The translations under genes and the position numbers were made by a program. A stretch of 64,000 bases of DNA. Origin: Streptomyces sp. H39-S7. GTDB lineage: Bacteria > Actinomycetota > Actinomycetes > Streptomycetales > Streptomycetaceae. The stretch is from assembly GCF_027158205.1 (NCBI RefSeq), contig NZ_JAPVLU010000004.1, forward strand, positions 1 to 64,000, in the 5' to 3' direction. Below, one piece after another: positions 39,866 to 50,283 of this stretch (within the stretch, counting starts at the first letter, position 1; each line of letters opens with the position of its first letter). The notes below the pieces were generated by a model. That model had not been told where the DNA came from. It ran no database searches and saw only the letters and a program-made list of their open reading frames with translations.

Positions 39866-39901
39866 CCCGCGCGAACCGGCTCAGCCCGCGGTTCGCGCGG
39901 G
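39866..39901 (-). terminator. Terminator of the FHA/FtsK gene
   Basis: Perfect 12-bp stem (39866-39877 with 39890-39901) and 12-nt loop, starting 20 bp beyond the stop codon in the direction of transcription. Confidence 0.8.
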
Positions 39902-39921
39902 CGCCGGCGGTCGCGCATCCG

Positions 39922-42900
39922 TCACATCAGGGGCCGGGCCGGACCCGTCCCGGCGGACTCGGCGGCCCGCTGCAGCGCGCTGGCGAGCAGCGCGAGATCC
40001 GTCGGCCCGTTGCCGAGCTCGCGCAGCGGGCGCCGGGTCGGCGGGTCGCCCATCCGTTCCCACTCCAGCGGCACGACCGTGGGCCGCAGCGTCGCCGTAC
40101 GGGGGATGCGCCCGCTGACCCGGCCCGCCTGGAACGGCGCCACCGCGCCGCCGGGACGGCGCAGATAGCCGCGGCCGGGCACCGCCTCGTCGAGACCCGC
40201 CGGGTCCTCGACATGGACCAGCAGCGCGGCCGAGGCGGGATCCTCGGTGCGCAGCGCGATCCGCAGCCGCGACTGCTCGTCCGCCTCGGTCCCCGAGGTG
40301 CGCTCCGGGCGCCCCGTCGACGCGACCAGGTGCACGCCGAGCCGTTCGCCCTCGCGGGCCACCGCTTCCAGCGCCCGGACGACGGAACCGGCCGCCGGGC
40401 GGCCGGGGCTGCCGAGCCCGGGGGCGACCAGCGCGTCGAAGTCGTCGACCACGACCACCAGCCGGGGGAGCGTGGAGTCGCTGCGGGTCTGGACGCGCAG
40501 CGCGCCCTGCTCGGACGGCTTGCGGCCGTCGCCCCGCGAGCCGTCGCCGCGCGGACCGTCACCCCGCACCGCCGACTGCCGGGGCACGGTCACCAACCGG
40601 TCCGCGTGCCACTGCGCGAAGCCCTGGCCGCCCAGCAGCTCCTCGCGGCGCTTGAGCTCCGCGCCGAGCGCCTGGGCGAACTCGCGCATGCGGGTGGGGT
40701 CGGAGGCCGCCAGGTACGTCGAGACGTGCGGCAGGTCGGTGACCGCGCGCAGGCCTTCGCCGCGCTCGGTGCCCGCGCCGTCGACCAGGACCAGCGCCAG
40801 CCGGTCCGGCCGCTCGGCGGCGGCGAGTGCGGAGGCGATCGAGCGCAGCAGTTCGGTCTTCCCCGAACCGGCGGCGCCGCCCACCATCAGATGCGGCCCC
40901 TCGGCCGCCAGGTCCACGACGACCCGGCCGCCGGAGCCCGAGCCCAGCACCGCGAGGGCCCGTCCCCCGGCTCGGGCGTAGCCGGTGAGGGCCGGCCCGC
41001 CGTCCTGCCCGGCCTCCTGGGCGCCGGTGTCGTCCGGGGAGCCGTCCCAGCGGGCGGTGATCTTGGCGGGGGTGGCCAGCGCCAGATCCAGCGCGTCCAG
41101 CAGCCGCACGGTGCGCGGAAGCGCGTTGCGGGCGCGCGGTGCGGCCGTGTCCGTCTCCCGCAGTGGCGCGAGCGCCCGCGCGAAGCGCTCGGCCCACGCG
41201 GGGGACACCGCGTCCACGACGACCTGGGCCGGCCCGTCCGGATCCATCCGCAGGGTCGTCGCCACATCGCCGGACAGCTGGGCGACGGCGCCGCACCCGG
41301 TCGCGAGCCGGTCCGGCGACTCGGCCAGGCACAGCACGTGCACGCCGACCGAGGGGCCGACCGCCGCTATCCGGTCGAGGGCGTCGCGCAGCGTCGCGGA
41401 ACCGGGGTCGCCGTCCACGACGACCAGGGTGAACGGGCCCTCGCGCCCGGCGGCGGCCTCGGCCACGGCCTCCGGCGCGGCCCCGGCCCAGCCGGAGCCC
41501 AGCGGCCCCTCCTCCAGGCGGCGGGCGAGTTCCGAGACCCGGGCCACCGCCTGCTCGCGGTCGAAGGCCAGCAGCAGCCGGCAGTCCTGGCCGTGCGCGG
41601 GACGCAGCTGCGGCAGCCAGTTGAGCCAGGACCATTCGTCGGCCCGCTGCTCGGCGCCGCGCGAGCGGTCCGCACTGATCAGGACGAGCTCCAGCGTGCT
41701 GGGGGCGTGCAGCGCGCAGGCCTGCGCCAGCACCGCGCGGGCCAGCCCGGCCAGCCGCGGCCGGGGGCCGGCGAGGCCGAGCGCGAAGGTGTGCGGATCG
41801 CGCAGGTCGACGGTGAAGGGGACGGTGCGCAGGGTGCCGGCGCCGTCCTCCGACGGCAGGTCGGCGGTGCCCAGCCGCAGGGTCAGCGCGTCCGGATGGT
41901 CGGGCCCGCGCTCCCACAGCCGGTGCCCCGGGCCGAGCGCGGTCAGCAGCACGGTCGCCGGATCGGGCCAGCGCCGGCGCAGCGCGGCCGACTCGGCGGA
42001 GAGCCGGGCGCCGTCCGCGCCCTGGGCCGCGCCGCCGCTCCGGCCGGCCGCCAGCCGCCGTGCCCACGCTCCTATGGTCCCGGCGACCCGCCCGCCGCCG
42101 GGCTGCGGCGGTTGCTGTGGCTGGGGCGGGCGGGGGACGCGGACCGTGTCGTCCGGCCGCAGCCGTTCGCCGCGGCCGTACGTCGCGGTCTCGTCCGGCC
42201 CCGGGGCACCGTCATCCGCGTAGCCGTGCGAACCGCTGCGGGGGGTGTCCAGCCGGCCCGAGGGCCGGGCGGCAGGCGGGGCGGGCGGCCGCGGCGGCCT
42301 GGGGGCCGTCTCGGGAGCCGGGCGGCCCGCGGGGGCGGCCTCCGGGCGGGGGCCGGGGTACGTGGCGGAGCCGTGGCCGCCGCCGGTCCGTTCGGCCGCG
42401 GGTGCGCTTCCGGTGGGGAGGGTGACCCGCAGGTGGCCCTCGCTGTCGGGCGCCGCCGGGACGGCGGCGTCGCGCGGACCGGGCTCCACGTGGAGGGTGG
42501 ATTCGCCGATCCGCAGCAGCGCGCCGGGCGGCAGCGCGACCGGCCGCTCCCCGACGGGGCGGTCGTCGACGGTGGTGCCGTTGGTTGAGCCGAGGTCGGC
42601 GACGGTGACCCGGCCGTCGGCGGCGACGGTGACCGCGCAGTGCAGCCGGGAGACGTCGGGGTCGTCCAGCGGGACGTCGGCCTCGGCGGAGCGGCCGACC
42701 CTGACCTGGCCACCCTGCAGCAGATGGACTCCGCCCGAGTCCGGGCCGCCGATGACGCACAGCCGGGCCGGGACGGACGCGCCCGGCGGCGGCTCCGCGT
42801 GCTGCTCGGCGGGGGTGTGCAGGGAGAGCACGGCGCCGTCCACGAGGGGCGGCATGCCGAGCAGGGCACCCGGGTCGAGCCGCTCGGCGCCCGAGTAGAG

Positions 42901-43068
42901 CGCGACGGAAGAGCCGGAGGAGCGCGCGGGCCGGCCGTCGCCGGCTCCGGACGCGAGCGCTCCGGAAACCGCGCTCAGCGCGGTCCCCGCGGGCGCGGTG
43001 ACCAGCACGTCGCAGGTGCGTCCCGCTCGGCCGCTGCGCGGCCCGAGGACGGTCAGCCGGATCTGCAT
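39922..43068 (-). CDS. FHA-domain FtsK/EccC-like ATPase
   Basis: 1,048 residues from ATG 43068. A small N-terminal beta domain (1-85, possibly ubiquitin-like) precedes an FHA domain (about 118-195) with VRVGRSAEAD, SRLHCAV and GSTNGT, which binds phosphothreonine. A Pro-rich linker runs to about 345. The first FtsK-like domain has a degenerate P-loop (LGLAGPRPRLAGLARAVLAQ). The second has an intact Walker A, MVGGAAGSGKTELLRSIA (near 725), and Walker B, LVVVVDDFDAL (near 874). The architecture is like the motor of type VII secretion, but no WXG100, EccB or EccD gene is near. Divergent from pkaA, a likely source of the phosphorylated partner. Confidence 0.88.
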   Translation of the reverse strand: MQIRLTVLGPRSGRAGRTCDVLVTAPAGTALSAVSGALASGAGDGRPARSSGSSVALYSGAERLDPGALLGMPPLVDGAVLSLHTPAEQHAEPPPGASVPARLCVIGGPDSGGVHLLQGGQVRVGRSAEADVPLDDPDVSRLHCAVTVAADGRVTVADLGSTNGTTVDDRPVGERPVALPPGALLRIGESTLHVEPGPRDAAVPAAPDSEGHLRVTLPTGSAPAAERTGGGHGSATYPGPRPEAAPAGRPAPETAPRPPRPPAPPAARPSGRLDTPRSGSHGYADDGAPGPDETATYGRGERLRPDDTVRVPRPPQPQQPPQPGGGRVAGTIGAWARRLAAGRSGGAAQGADGARLSAESAALRRRWPDPATVLLTALGPGHRLWERGPDHPDALTLRLGTADLPSEDGAGTLRTVPFTVDLRDPHTFALGLAGPRPRLAGLARAVLAQACALHAPSTLELVLISADRSRGAEQRADEWSWLNWLPQLRPAHGQDCRLLLAFDREQAVARVSELARRLEEGPLGSGWAGAAPEAVAEAAAGREGPFTLVVVDGDPGSATLRDALDRIAAVGPSVGVHVLCLAESPDRLATGCGAVAQLSGDVATTLRMDPDGPAQVVVDAVSPAWAERFARALAPLRETDTAAPRARNALPRTVRLLDALDLALATPAKITARWDGSPDDTGAQEAGQDGGPALTGYARAGGRALAVLGSGSGGRVVVDLAAEGPHLMVGGAAGSGKTELLRSIASALAAAERPDRLALVLVDGAGTERGEGLRAVTDLPHVSTYLAASDPTRMREFAQALGAELKRREELLGGQGFAQWHADRLVTVPRQSAVRGDGPRGDGSRGDGRKPSEQGALRVQTRSDSTLPRLVVVVDDFDALVAPGLGSPGRPAAGSVVRALEAVAREGERLGVHLVASTGRPERTSGTEADEQSRLRIALRTEDPASAALLVHVEDPAGLDEAVPGRGYLRRPGGAVAPFQAGRVSGRIPRTATLRPTVVPLEWERMGDPPTRRPLRELGNGPTDLALLASALQRAAESAGTGPARPLM

Positions 43069-43531
43069 CTCGTCCGCGGTCCCTTCTGCCCGGATGCCTG
43101 GCAGGAAACTCCCCACCGCGCACGGGCGCGTCGACACGTACAAGCACGAGCGGGCGGGCCCCTGTTGCCCCGTCACACCCGTACGGGATGCATCCTCCCA
43201 CCTGCCACCGACAACCCGCCCCCGGTCCCGACAGTAGTGATCTTGAATGATCAGTTGCTGACCGTAAAGGTGCTGCTTGTCGCAATGAGGAGCTGTTCCG
43301 GGGCAACCAAGCGGCGGTCGCCGGCGTCCTACTTCCGAGCTCCGCAGTGCGTACCGGCGGTCACACACGGCCACACGCGCCTCGGTGCACGCGGTAGGCA
43401 GCGGGCCGCCGGGGCTGTCCGCACTACAGTTGGCACGGTCGGGCCCGACGGGTCGCGGCGGAGCAGGGATCCACCGGGTACTCCTTCCACCGGGTACCAC
43501 GAAGCACCACCGAGACCAGGGAGTGCATGAC
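43069..43531. promoter_or_regulatory. Divergent control region between FHA/FtsK and pkaA
   Basis: 463 bp without a gene. TACAGT at 43425-43430 is a possible -10 for pkaA. An inverted repeat TGATC-TTGAAT-GATCA lies at 43238-43253 in a locally AT-richer patch. An 11-bp direct repeat CCACCGGGTAC occurs at 43471 and 43487, in the likely pkaA leader. Confidence 0.4.
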
Positions 43532-45196
<1,665 letters not shown>

Positions 45197-45222
45197 CCCC
45201 GGCCGCGTTCCCCGCGTACCTC

Positions 45223-45264
45223 GACCCGGACCCGGATCCGAACCCGGATCCGGACCCGAACACG
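45223..45264 (+). repeat. Hexamer tandem repeat between pkaA and pkaB
   Basis: Seven 6-bp units of form GAYCCG/AACCCG in a row, starting 26 bp after the pkaA stop. It is non-coding and could form slipped structures. Copy number may vary among strains. Confidence 0.65.
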
Positions 45265-45433
45265 TCCGCCGCCGACCTTCCGCGTACGCCGCGTGGAGCC
45301 TCGTCATGTCCGCTCCCGACACCCATCGCAGGTGCCATGCTGGCGACTTGTCGACACCTGGCGGGTGATTTCCGTTGCAGAAGCACACGTCACCGCACAC
45401 CGGCCCCCCGAACGGCCGCCGAGCCGCGTAGTT

Positions 45434-45462
45434 TTGTCGCCAACGCGACAGCGCCGCATACG
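45434..45462 (+). promoter_or_regulatory. Candidate pkaB promoter with overlapping inverted repeat
   Basis: TTGTCG (45434-45439), 17-bp spacer, CATACG (45457-45462). The inverted repeat TGTCGC-CAAC-GCGACA (45435-45450) overlaps the -35. It lies 35 bp before the pkaB start. The -10 is a poor match, so this is tentative. Confidence 0.35.
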
Positions 45463-45496
45463 GCGCGACGGACCGTCGGAGGAGTCGGAGCAGGCC

Positions 45497-47686
45497 TTGG
45501 CAAGGAAGATCGGCAGCCGGTACACCGCCCACCAGGTGCTGGGGCGGGGATCCGCCGGCACGGTGTGGCTGGGTGAGGGCCCCGAGGGTCCGGTCGCCAT
45601 CAAACTGCTGCGCGAGGACCTCGCCTCCGACCAGGACCTCGTGGGCCGCTTCGTGCAGGAGCGCACCGCGCTGCTCTCGCTGGACCACCCGCAGATCGTC
45701 GGCATCCGCGATCTCGTCGTGGACGGCACCGACCTCGCACTGGTCATGGACCTGGTGCGGGGCACCGACCTGCGGTCCCGCCTGGAGCGCGAGCGCCGGC
45801 TGGCCCCCGAGGCCGCCGTCGCCATCGCCGCCGACGTCGCGGACGGCCTCGCCGCCGCGCACGCCGCCGGCGTCGTGCACCGCGACGTCAAGCCCGAGAA
45901 CGTGCTGCTCGACTCCGCCGCCCCCACCGGGCCCGGCGGCGCTCCGCCCGCGCTCCTCACCGACTTCGGCATCGCCCGCCTCGTCGACTCCCCGCGCCGT
46001 ACCCGGGCCACCCGCATCATCGGCACCCCGGACTACCTCGCCCCCGAGATCATCGAGGGGCTCCCGCCGCGCGCGAGTGTCGACATCTACGCCCTGGCGA
46101 CCGTGCTCTACGAGTTGCTGGCCGGTTTCACGCCGTTCGGCGGCGGCCACCCCGGCGCCGTGCTGCGCCGCCACGTGACCGAGACCGTCGCGCCGCTCCC
46201 GGACATCCCCGACGAACTGTGGCAGCTGCTCGCGCAGTGCCTCGCCAAGTCGCCCGCGTCCCGGCTCACCGCCGGTGAGCTGGGTGAACGCCTGCGGGAC
46301 CAGCTGCCGCGGCTGGCCGGTCTGCCGCCGCTCGACGTGGACGCGCCGGACGAGCACCCGGCCGACGCCGACGAGGACACCCCGTACGAGCAGGACATCG
46401 GGCTCTTCGAGCCGCCGAGCCACCGCGGCGCCGTGCCGCTGGTGCGCGGCGCGGCCCCCGACTCCAGCCGCGACACCCACACGAGCATCAAGCTGCCCAC
46501 CGCCGAGGAACTGGCCGGGTACGGCCGGAGCGCCCGCTCCGGCGGCGGTCCCGGTGGTGCGGGGGCGGCCGCCGGCCGACCCGCGAGCCCGCGGCACCGT
46601 GCCGTCTCCGACGCCGTGCGCCGCCGCCGGGTGAGGGTGGGCGCGGCGGCCGCCGCCGCGCTGGTCGTCGCGGGGCTGGGCGGCTGGGGCGTCGCCTCGC
46701 TGGGCGGCGACTCCGGGTCGGAGGCCCCGGCGGACAACGACCACCCCAGCACCGCCCCGCCCACCACGCACCCCACCGCGCCCACCGCGGGCGCCGCCTC
46801 ACCGCAGGGCTCGGTCGGCGCTCCGGTCGAGCTGCCGCGCTGGTCCGCGTTCAGCGCGGTCCCCGCGCCCCGCGTGAAACTGGTCGGCGGCCCGCGCGCC
46901 ATCACCGTCTCCGGGACCACGTACGTCTTCGCCCGCGGCGAGGACAACGACGTCTGGTACGTCACCCGTGGCGCGGGCGCCGCGGGCGACTACAGCGCCT
47001 GGCAGCACCTGACGGGTATAGGAGTCGCCGACGACCCGGCCGTCGTCTCGGCCTCGCCGGGCCGGCTGGACCTGTTCGCCCTCGGCACGGACGGCCTGCT
47101 CTACCGGCGGACCATGATCGGCAAAGCCTGGAACCAGTGGTACCAGGTCGACGAGCGGACCCGGTTCGACGCCGCCCCGGCCGCCGCGTCCTCCGAGCCC
47201 GGCCGGATCGACCTCGTCGGCCGCTCCGGCGGCGAGCTCGTCACCGCCTCCCTCGTCGGCACCCGCTGGAACGCCTGGTCGGTGGTCCCCACCCCCGGCC
47301 GCATCACCGCCGCCCCCGGCCTCGTCTCCCGCGCCAAGGGGACCCTGGACGCGTTCGTCGTCCGCAAGGCCGACGGCGCCGTGCTGCGCCTGCCCTACTC
47401 GGGGGGCGCCTGGCGGCCCCCGGTCGTCCTGCGGGGTCTGGACGCCGCCGGCCGTCCGGAACCGCTGGCCTCCGGCGACCGGGTCTACGCCTTCGCCCCC
47501 GCTTCCTCCGGCGGCCTCTCCCAGGCCGCGGGCCCCGTCACCGGCGGCGCGGAGTGGTCCGTCGCCGCCCTGCCCGGCGCCACCGCGGCCACCACCCCGG
47601 CTGCCGTCACGTCGTCGGGGCGTGTCCTGGAGCTGTACGTCCGCACGCCGGCCGGCGCCCTCAGCCGCGCGACGGCGCAGGTCTGA
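45497..47686 (+). CDS. pkaB: Ser/Thr protein kinase PkaB with extracellular lectin-like propeller
   Basis: 729 residues from TTG 45497 (ARKIGSRYTAHQVLGRGSAG). The kinase domain (about 8-270) has GRGSAGTVW, VAIKLLRED, HRDVKPENVLL, DFGIARL and GTPDYLAPEI. A membrane helix (AAAAAALVVAGLGGWGVASL) lies near 381-400. The outer part (about 450-729) has five repeats of about 47 residues with W-x-x-W and PGRLDLF/PGRIDLV motifs, the pattern of a PLL-type five-bladed sugar-binding propeller. The final strand matches the first, as in ring closure. This suggests a receptor kinase that senses surface or environmental glycans. Confidence 0.88.
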   Translation: MARKIGSRYTAHQVLGRGSAGTVWLGEGPEGPVAIKLLREDLASDQDLVGRFVQERTALLSLDHPQIVGIRDLVVDGTDLALVMDLVRGTDLRSRLERERRLAPEAAVAIAADVADGLAAAHAAGVVHRDVKPENVLLDSAAPTGPGGAPPALLTDFGIARLVDSPRRTRATRIIGTPDYLAPEIIEGLPPRASVDIYALATVLYELLAGFTPFGGGHPGAVLRRHVTETVAPLPDIPDELWQLLAQCLAKSPASRLTAGELGERLRDQLPRLAGLPPLDVDAPDEHPADADEDTPYEQDIGLFEPPSHRGAVPLVRGAAPDSSRDTHTSIKLPTAEELAGYGRSARSGGGPGGAGAAAGRPASPRHRAVSDAVRRRRVRVGAAAAAALVVAGLGGWGVASLGGDSGSEAPADNDHPSTAPPTTHPTAPTAGAASPQGSVGAPVELPRWSAFSAVPAPRVKLVGGPRAITVSGTTYVFARGEDNDVWYVTRGAGAAGDYSAWQHLTGIGVADDPAVVSASPGRLDLFALGTDGLLYRRTMIGKAWNQWYQVDERTRFDAAPAAASSEPGRIDLVGRSGGELVTASLVGTRWNAWSVVPTPGRITAAPGLVSRAKGTLDAFVVRKADGAVLRLPYSGGAWRPPVVLRGLDAAGRPEPLASGDRVYAFAPASSGGLSQAAGPVTGGAEWSVAALPGATAATTPAAVTSSGRVLELYVRTPAGALSRATAQV

Positions 47687-47779
47687 GAGGCGTCTCCGCG
47701 GCGGCCCGTGCGGAGCCTCCCGCCAGATGATCGCCACCGGGCGAGAACGTCCCGTTCGACCAGCCGGTACTCTGGACCC

Positions 47780-48901
47780 GTGGCAGTCGTCGATGTATCC
47801 GAAGAGCTGAAGTCCCTCTCCTCGACCATGGGGTCGATCGAGGCCGTCCTGGACCTCGACGCGATGCGGGCCGATATCGTCGTCCTCGAGGAGCAGGCCG
47901 CCGCGCCGTCCCTCTGGGACGACCCGGACGCGGCGCAGAAGATCACGAGCAAGCTCTCGCACCTCCAGGCCGAGCTGCGCAAGGCCGAGCAGCTCCGCAG
48001 TCGTATCGACGACCTGTCGGTGATGTTCGAGCTCGCCGAGGACGAGGGCGACGCCGATGCCCTCGCCGAGGCCGAGGAAGAGCTGGTCTCGGTCCGGAAG
48101 GCGCTCGACGAACTCGAGGTCCGCACCCTCCTCTCGGGTGAGTACGACTCCCGTGAGGCCCTGGTCAACATCCGTGCGGAGGCCGGTGGCGTGGACGCCG
48201 CCGACTTCGCCGAGCAGCTCCAGCGCATGTACCTGCGCTGGGCCGAGCGGCACGGCTACCAGACGGAGGTCTACGAGACCTCCTACGCCGAAGAGGCCGG
48301 CATCAAGTCGACCACCTTCGCCGTGAAGGCCCCCTACGCGTACGGCACCCTCTCCGTCGAACAGGGCACCCACCGCCTCGTGCGGATCTCGCCCTTCGAC
48401 AACCAGGGCCGCCGCCAGACGTCCTTCGCGGGCGTCGAGGTCCTCCCCGTCGTCGAGAAGACCGACCACCTCGAGATCGACGAGTCGGAGCTGCGCGTCG
48501 ACGTCTACCGCGCCTCCGGCCCCGGCGGCCAGGGCGTCAACACCACCGACTCCGCGGTGCGGTTGACCCACATCCCCACCGGCATCGTGGTCTCCTGCCA
48601 GAACGAGCGCTCGCAGATCCAGAACAAGGCCAGCGCCATGAACGTCCTCCAGGCCAAGCTCCTCGAGCGCCGCCGCCAGGAGGAGCAGGCGCTGATGGAC
48701 TCCCTCGGCAAGAGCGACGGCGGGAACTCCTGGGGCAGCCAGATGCGTTCGTACGTCCTGCACCCGTACCAGATGGTCAAGGACCTGCGCACCGACTACG
48801 AGGTCGGCAACCCGCAGGGAGCCCTCGACGGTGACATTGACGGCTTCATCGAGGCGGGCATCCGCTGGCGCAAGGGCCAGCAGAAGGCTTCCCAGGACTA
48901 G
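47780..48901 (+). CDS. prfB: Peptide chain release factor 2
   Basis: 373 residues from GTG 47780. Contains the GGQ catalytic loop [19 protein letters not shown] (near 248) and the stop-recognition SPF motif in [16 protein letters not shown], so it reads UGA and UAA. The frame is continuous: the programmed +1 frameshift of many bacterial prfB genes is absent. TACTCT ends 6 nt before the GTG with no Shine-Dalgarno, so the mRNA may be leaderless. A long reading frame from 47708 is not needed. Confidence 0.96.
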   Translation: MAVVDVSEELKSLSSTMGSIEAVLDLDAMRADIVVLEEQAAAPSLWDDPDAAQKITSKLSHLQAELRKAEQLRSRIDDLSVMFELAEDEGDADALAEAEEELVSVRKALDELEVRTLLSGEYDSREALVNIRAEAGGVDAADFAEQLQRMYLRWAERHGYQTEVYETSYAEEAGIKSTTFAVKAPYAYGTLSVEQGTHRLVRISPFDNQGRRQTSFAGVEVLPVVEKTDHLEIDESELRVDVYRASGPGGQGVNTTDSAVRLTHIPTGIVVSCQNERSQIQNKASAMNVLQAKLLERRRQEEQALMDSLGKSDGGNSWGSQMRSYVLHPYQMVKDLRTDYEVGNPQGALDGDIDGFIEAGIRWRKGQQKASQD

Positions 48902-48923
48902 TTCCTGCGCGCCCATCTCTGTC

Positions 48924-48960
48924 GGCAACTGCCACCCAATGGGTGGCAGTTGCCACTTTT
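48924..48960 (+). terminator. Intrinsic terminator of prfB
   Basis: Perfect 14-bp stem (48924-48937 with 48941-48954), 3-nt loop and an ACTTTTAT tail. The clearest U-tract terminator in the window. Confidence 0.93.
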
Positions 48961-49147
48961 ATGTCACAGCCATGTACACAACTGCCCGGCAAACAACCCT
49001 AATCCCGGCATTCCGGCTGGAATGACCTTGACGCTGCCGAGGATTATGGGAAAGGTGTTGCGCGGCATGCGCATGACCGGACGTGAGTTGCCGTCCGGTC
49101 CATGGCTGCTCCACTTACAGAGATCCGCTACTGGGGGTACTTACCAG

Positions 49148-49747
49148 ATGAGCAAGAAAAACACCCGACTGCGTCTGGCGCGCATAGCCGCCGCCGCGGT
49201 CATCGCCGCGGGCGCGTCCCTGACGGCCGTGGGCGTGGCTCAGGCCGTGTCCGTGGACGTCACGGTGGCCGCTCCCGGCGTCGACGAGACCACCACGGGC
49301 ACGCCGACGGACCCGCCGCCGACGACGACGACTCCGCCGCCGGGCGAGACGACTCCGCCGAAGACGGACCCGCCGCCGACGACGACTCCGCCGCCCAGCG
49401 AGACGACTCCGCCGAAGACGACTCCGCCGGCCACGACCACCAAGCCGCCGACCGGCACCACCAAGCCGACGACGAGCCCCACCACGGTCGCTCCGTCTCA
49501 CAGCACCGGTACCACCGGTGGCAACAGCGGCGCCTGCACCCTCACCGGTGACAGCGTCGACTGCAACAACACCGGCACCGACAGCCACAACACCATCCCG
49601 GTGGCCCAGGGCAGCACCAACCAGGAGCTGGCCAAGACGGGTTCGGGTGAGACCACCTTCCTGCTGGTCGGTGCCGCGACGATGATCGCCGGTGGCGTCG
49701 GCTTCCGCATGATGCCGCGCCTCACCAACCGGCGCACGGCTGCCTGA
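49148..49747 (+). CDS. LAXTG-type sortase-anchored surface protein
   Basis: 199 residues. Signal peptide (1 to about 33, cut near VAQA), a Pro/Thr-rich stalk with two 18-19 residue repeats, a short Cys-containing patch (CTLTGDSVDC) and a C-terminal sorting signal: LAKTG, a hydrophobic helix (TTFLLVGAATMIAGGVGF) and RRTAA. LAXTG is the class E sortase motif of actinobacteria. The two Cys residues may form a disulphide loop. The ATG has GGGGG about ten bases upstream. The 187 bp before it hold an inverted repeat CATTCC-GGCT-GGAATG (49009-49024), a possible operator. Confidence 0.85.
   Translation: MSKKNTRLRLARIAAAAVIAAGASLTAVGVAQAVSVDVTVAAPGVDETTTGTPTDPPPTTTTPPPGETTPPKTDPPPTTTPPPSETTPPKTTPPATTTKPPTGTTKPTTSPTTVAPSHSTGTTGGNSGACTLTGDSVDCNNTGTDSHNTIPVAQGSTNQELAKTGSGETTFLLVGAATMIAGGVGFRMMPRLTNRRTAA
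49310..49420 (+). repeat. Tandem 57/54-bp repeat in the surface protein stalk
   Basis: Unit 1 is 49310-49366 and unit 2 is 49367-49420. They differ by one codon and a two-residue change, and code a Pro/Thr segment ending ETTPPKT. In-frame copy change would alter the reach of the anchored domain. Confidence 0.75.
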
Positions 49748-49773
49748 ACAGGCCGCCAGTAGCTGATACATCC

Positions 49774-49820
49774 CGAGAGGGGCCCGGAGCGCGCAGGCGG
49801 CGCGCTCCGGGCCCCTCTCG
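49774..49820 (+). terminator. Terminator of the surface protein gene
   Basis: Perfect 21-bp stem (49774-49794 with 49800-49820) and a 5-nt loop. The core lacks a U-tract except a short TTGC. Confidence 0.88.
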
Positions 49821-49967
49821 TTGCGTACCCGCCTCGGGACGGGCCCGGTGCGGACTGTCTGCGCAGCTTGTGCGCTGCGCTTCATGCAGCGTTGGCAGCA
49901 CGCGTCACGTCATCAGTCCCGCGTTACCGTGATCACTTGGCCGGGGCGACCGGCGGCGGCTTGCCGC

Positions 49968-50165
49968 TCACGGCGTGGCCTCCCCACGCGCGTCACGGAG
50001 CGCCTGCCGCAGCTGGGCAGCAGTTTCGCAGTCAACGCCATCCGCCCGGCACGCGACCTTGCAGCCCATGACGTGGTCGAGCCACGCGCGGTACGCGAAC
50101 TGCGCACGCCCCTTGGCCGTATCCACCGCCAGCGCGCCGACTTCCGGAATCGCCTCATCGCTCAT
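49968..50165 (-). CDS. 65-residue Cys-containing protein, island gene
   Basis: Starts MSDEAIPEVGALAVDTAKGR and holds a central YRAWLDHVMGCKVACRADGV segment with three Cys (C-x3-C-x6-C spread), then a helix (AAQLRQALRDARGEA). Small proteins with a WxxHxxxC-like core are common next to XRE/NUDIX genes in Streptomyces; function unknown, perhaps metal or redox binding. It is divergent from the XRE regulator (118 bp). No good ribosome site; GATGAT ends 6 nt before the ATG. Moderate confidence that it is real. Confidence 0.55.
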   Translation of the reverse strand: MSDEAIPEVGALAVDTAKGRAQFAYRAWLDHVMGCKVACRADGVDCETAAQLRQALRDARGEATP

Positions 50166-50221
50166 GGATGGATCATCACGCCGGCAATCAGGACGTAGGA
50201 ACCTCTCCCAAAACCCACTTC

Positions 50222-50262
50222 GGGACGTCCCAGACCGGGTAAAACGTCCCTAGTGCCGTCCC
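50222..50262 (+). promoter_or_regulatory. Repeated CGTCCC operator-like sites before the XRE gene
   Basis: A perfect palindrome GGGACGTCCC at 50222-50231, then ACGTCCC at 50244-50250 and CCGTCCC at 50256-50262. The cluster lies in the divergent gap and ends 21 bp before the regulator start, a good place for autorepression by the XRE protein. Confidence 0.5.
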
Positions 50263-50283
50263 AGCAAGTGGGGAGAGACTCGG

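Noticed and set aside
47780..48901. Programmed frameshift in prfB
   Set aside because: The frame is continuous and no CUUUGA slip site with in-frame UGA is present in the N-terminal part.
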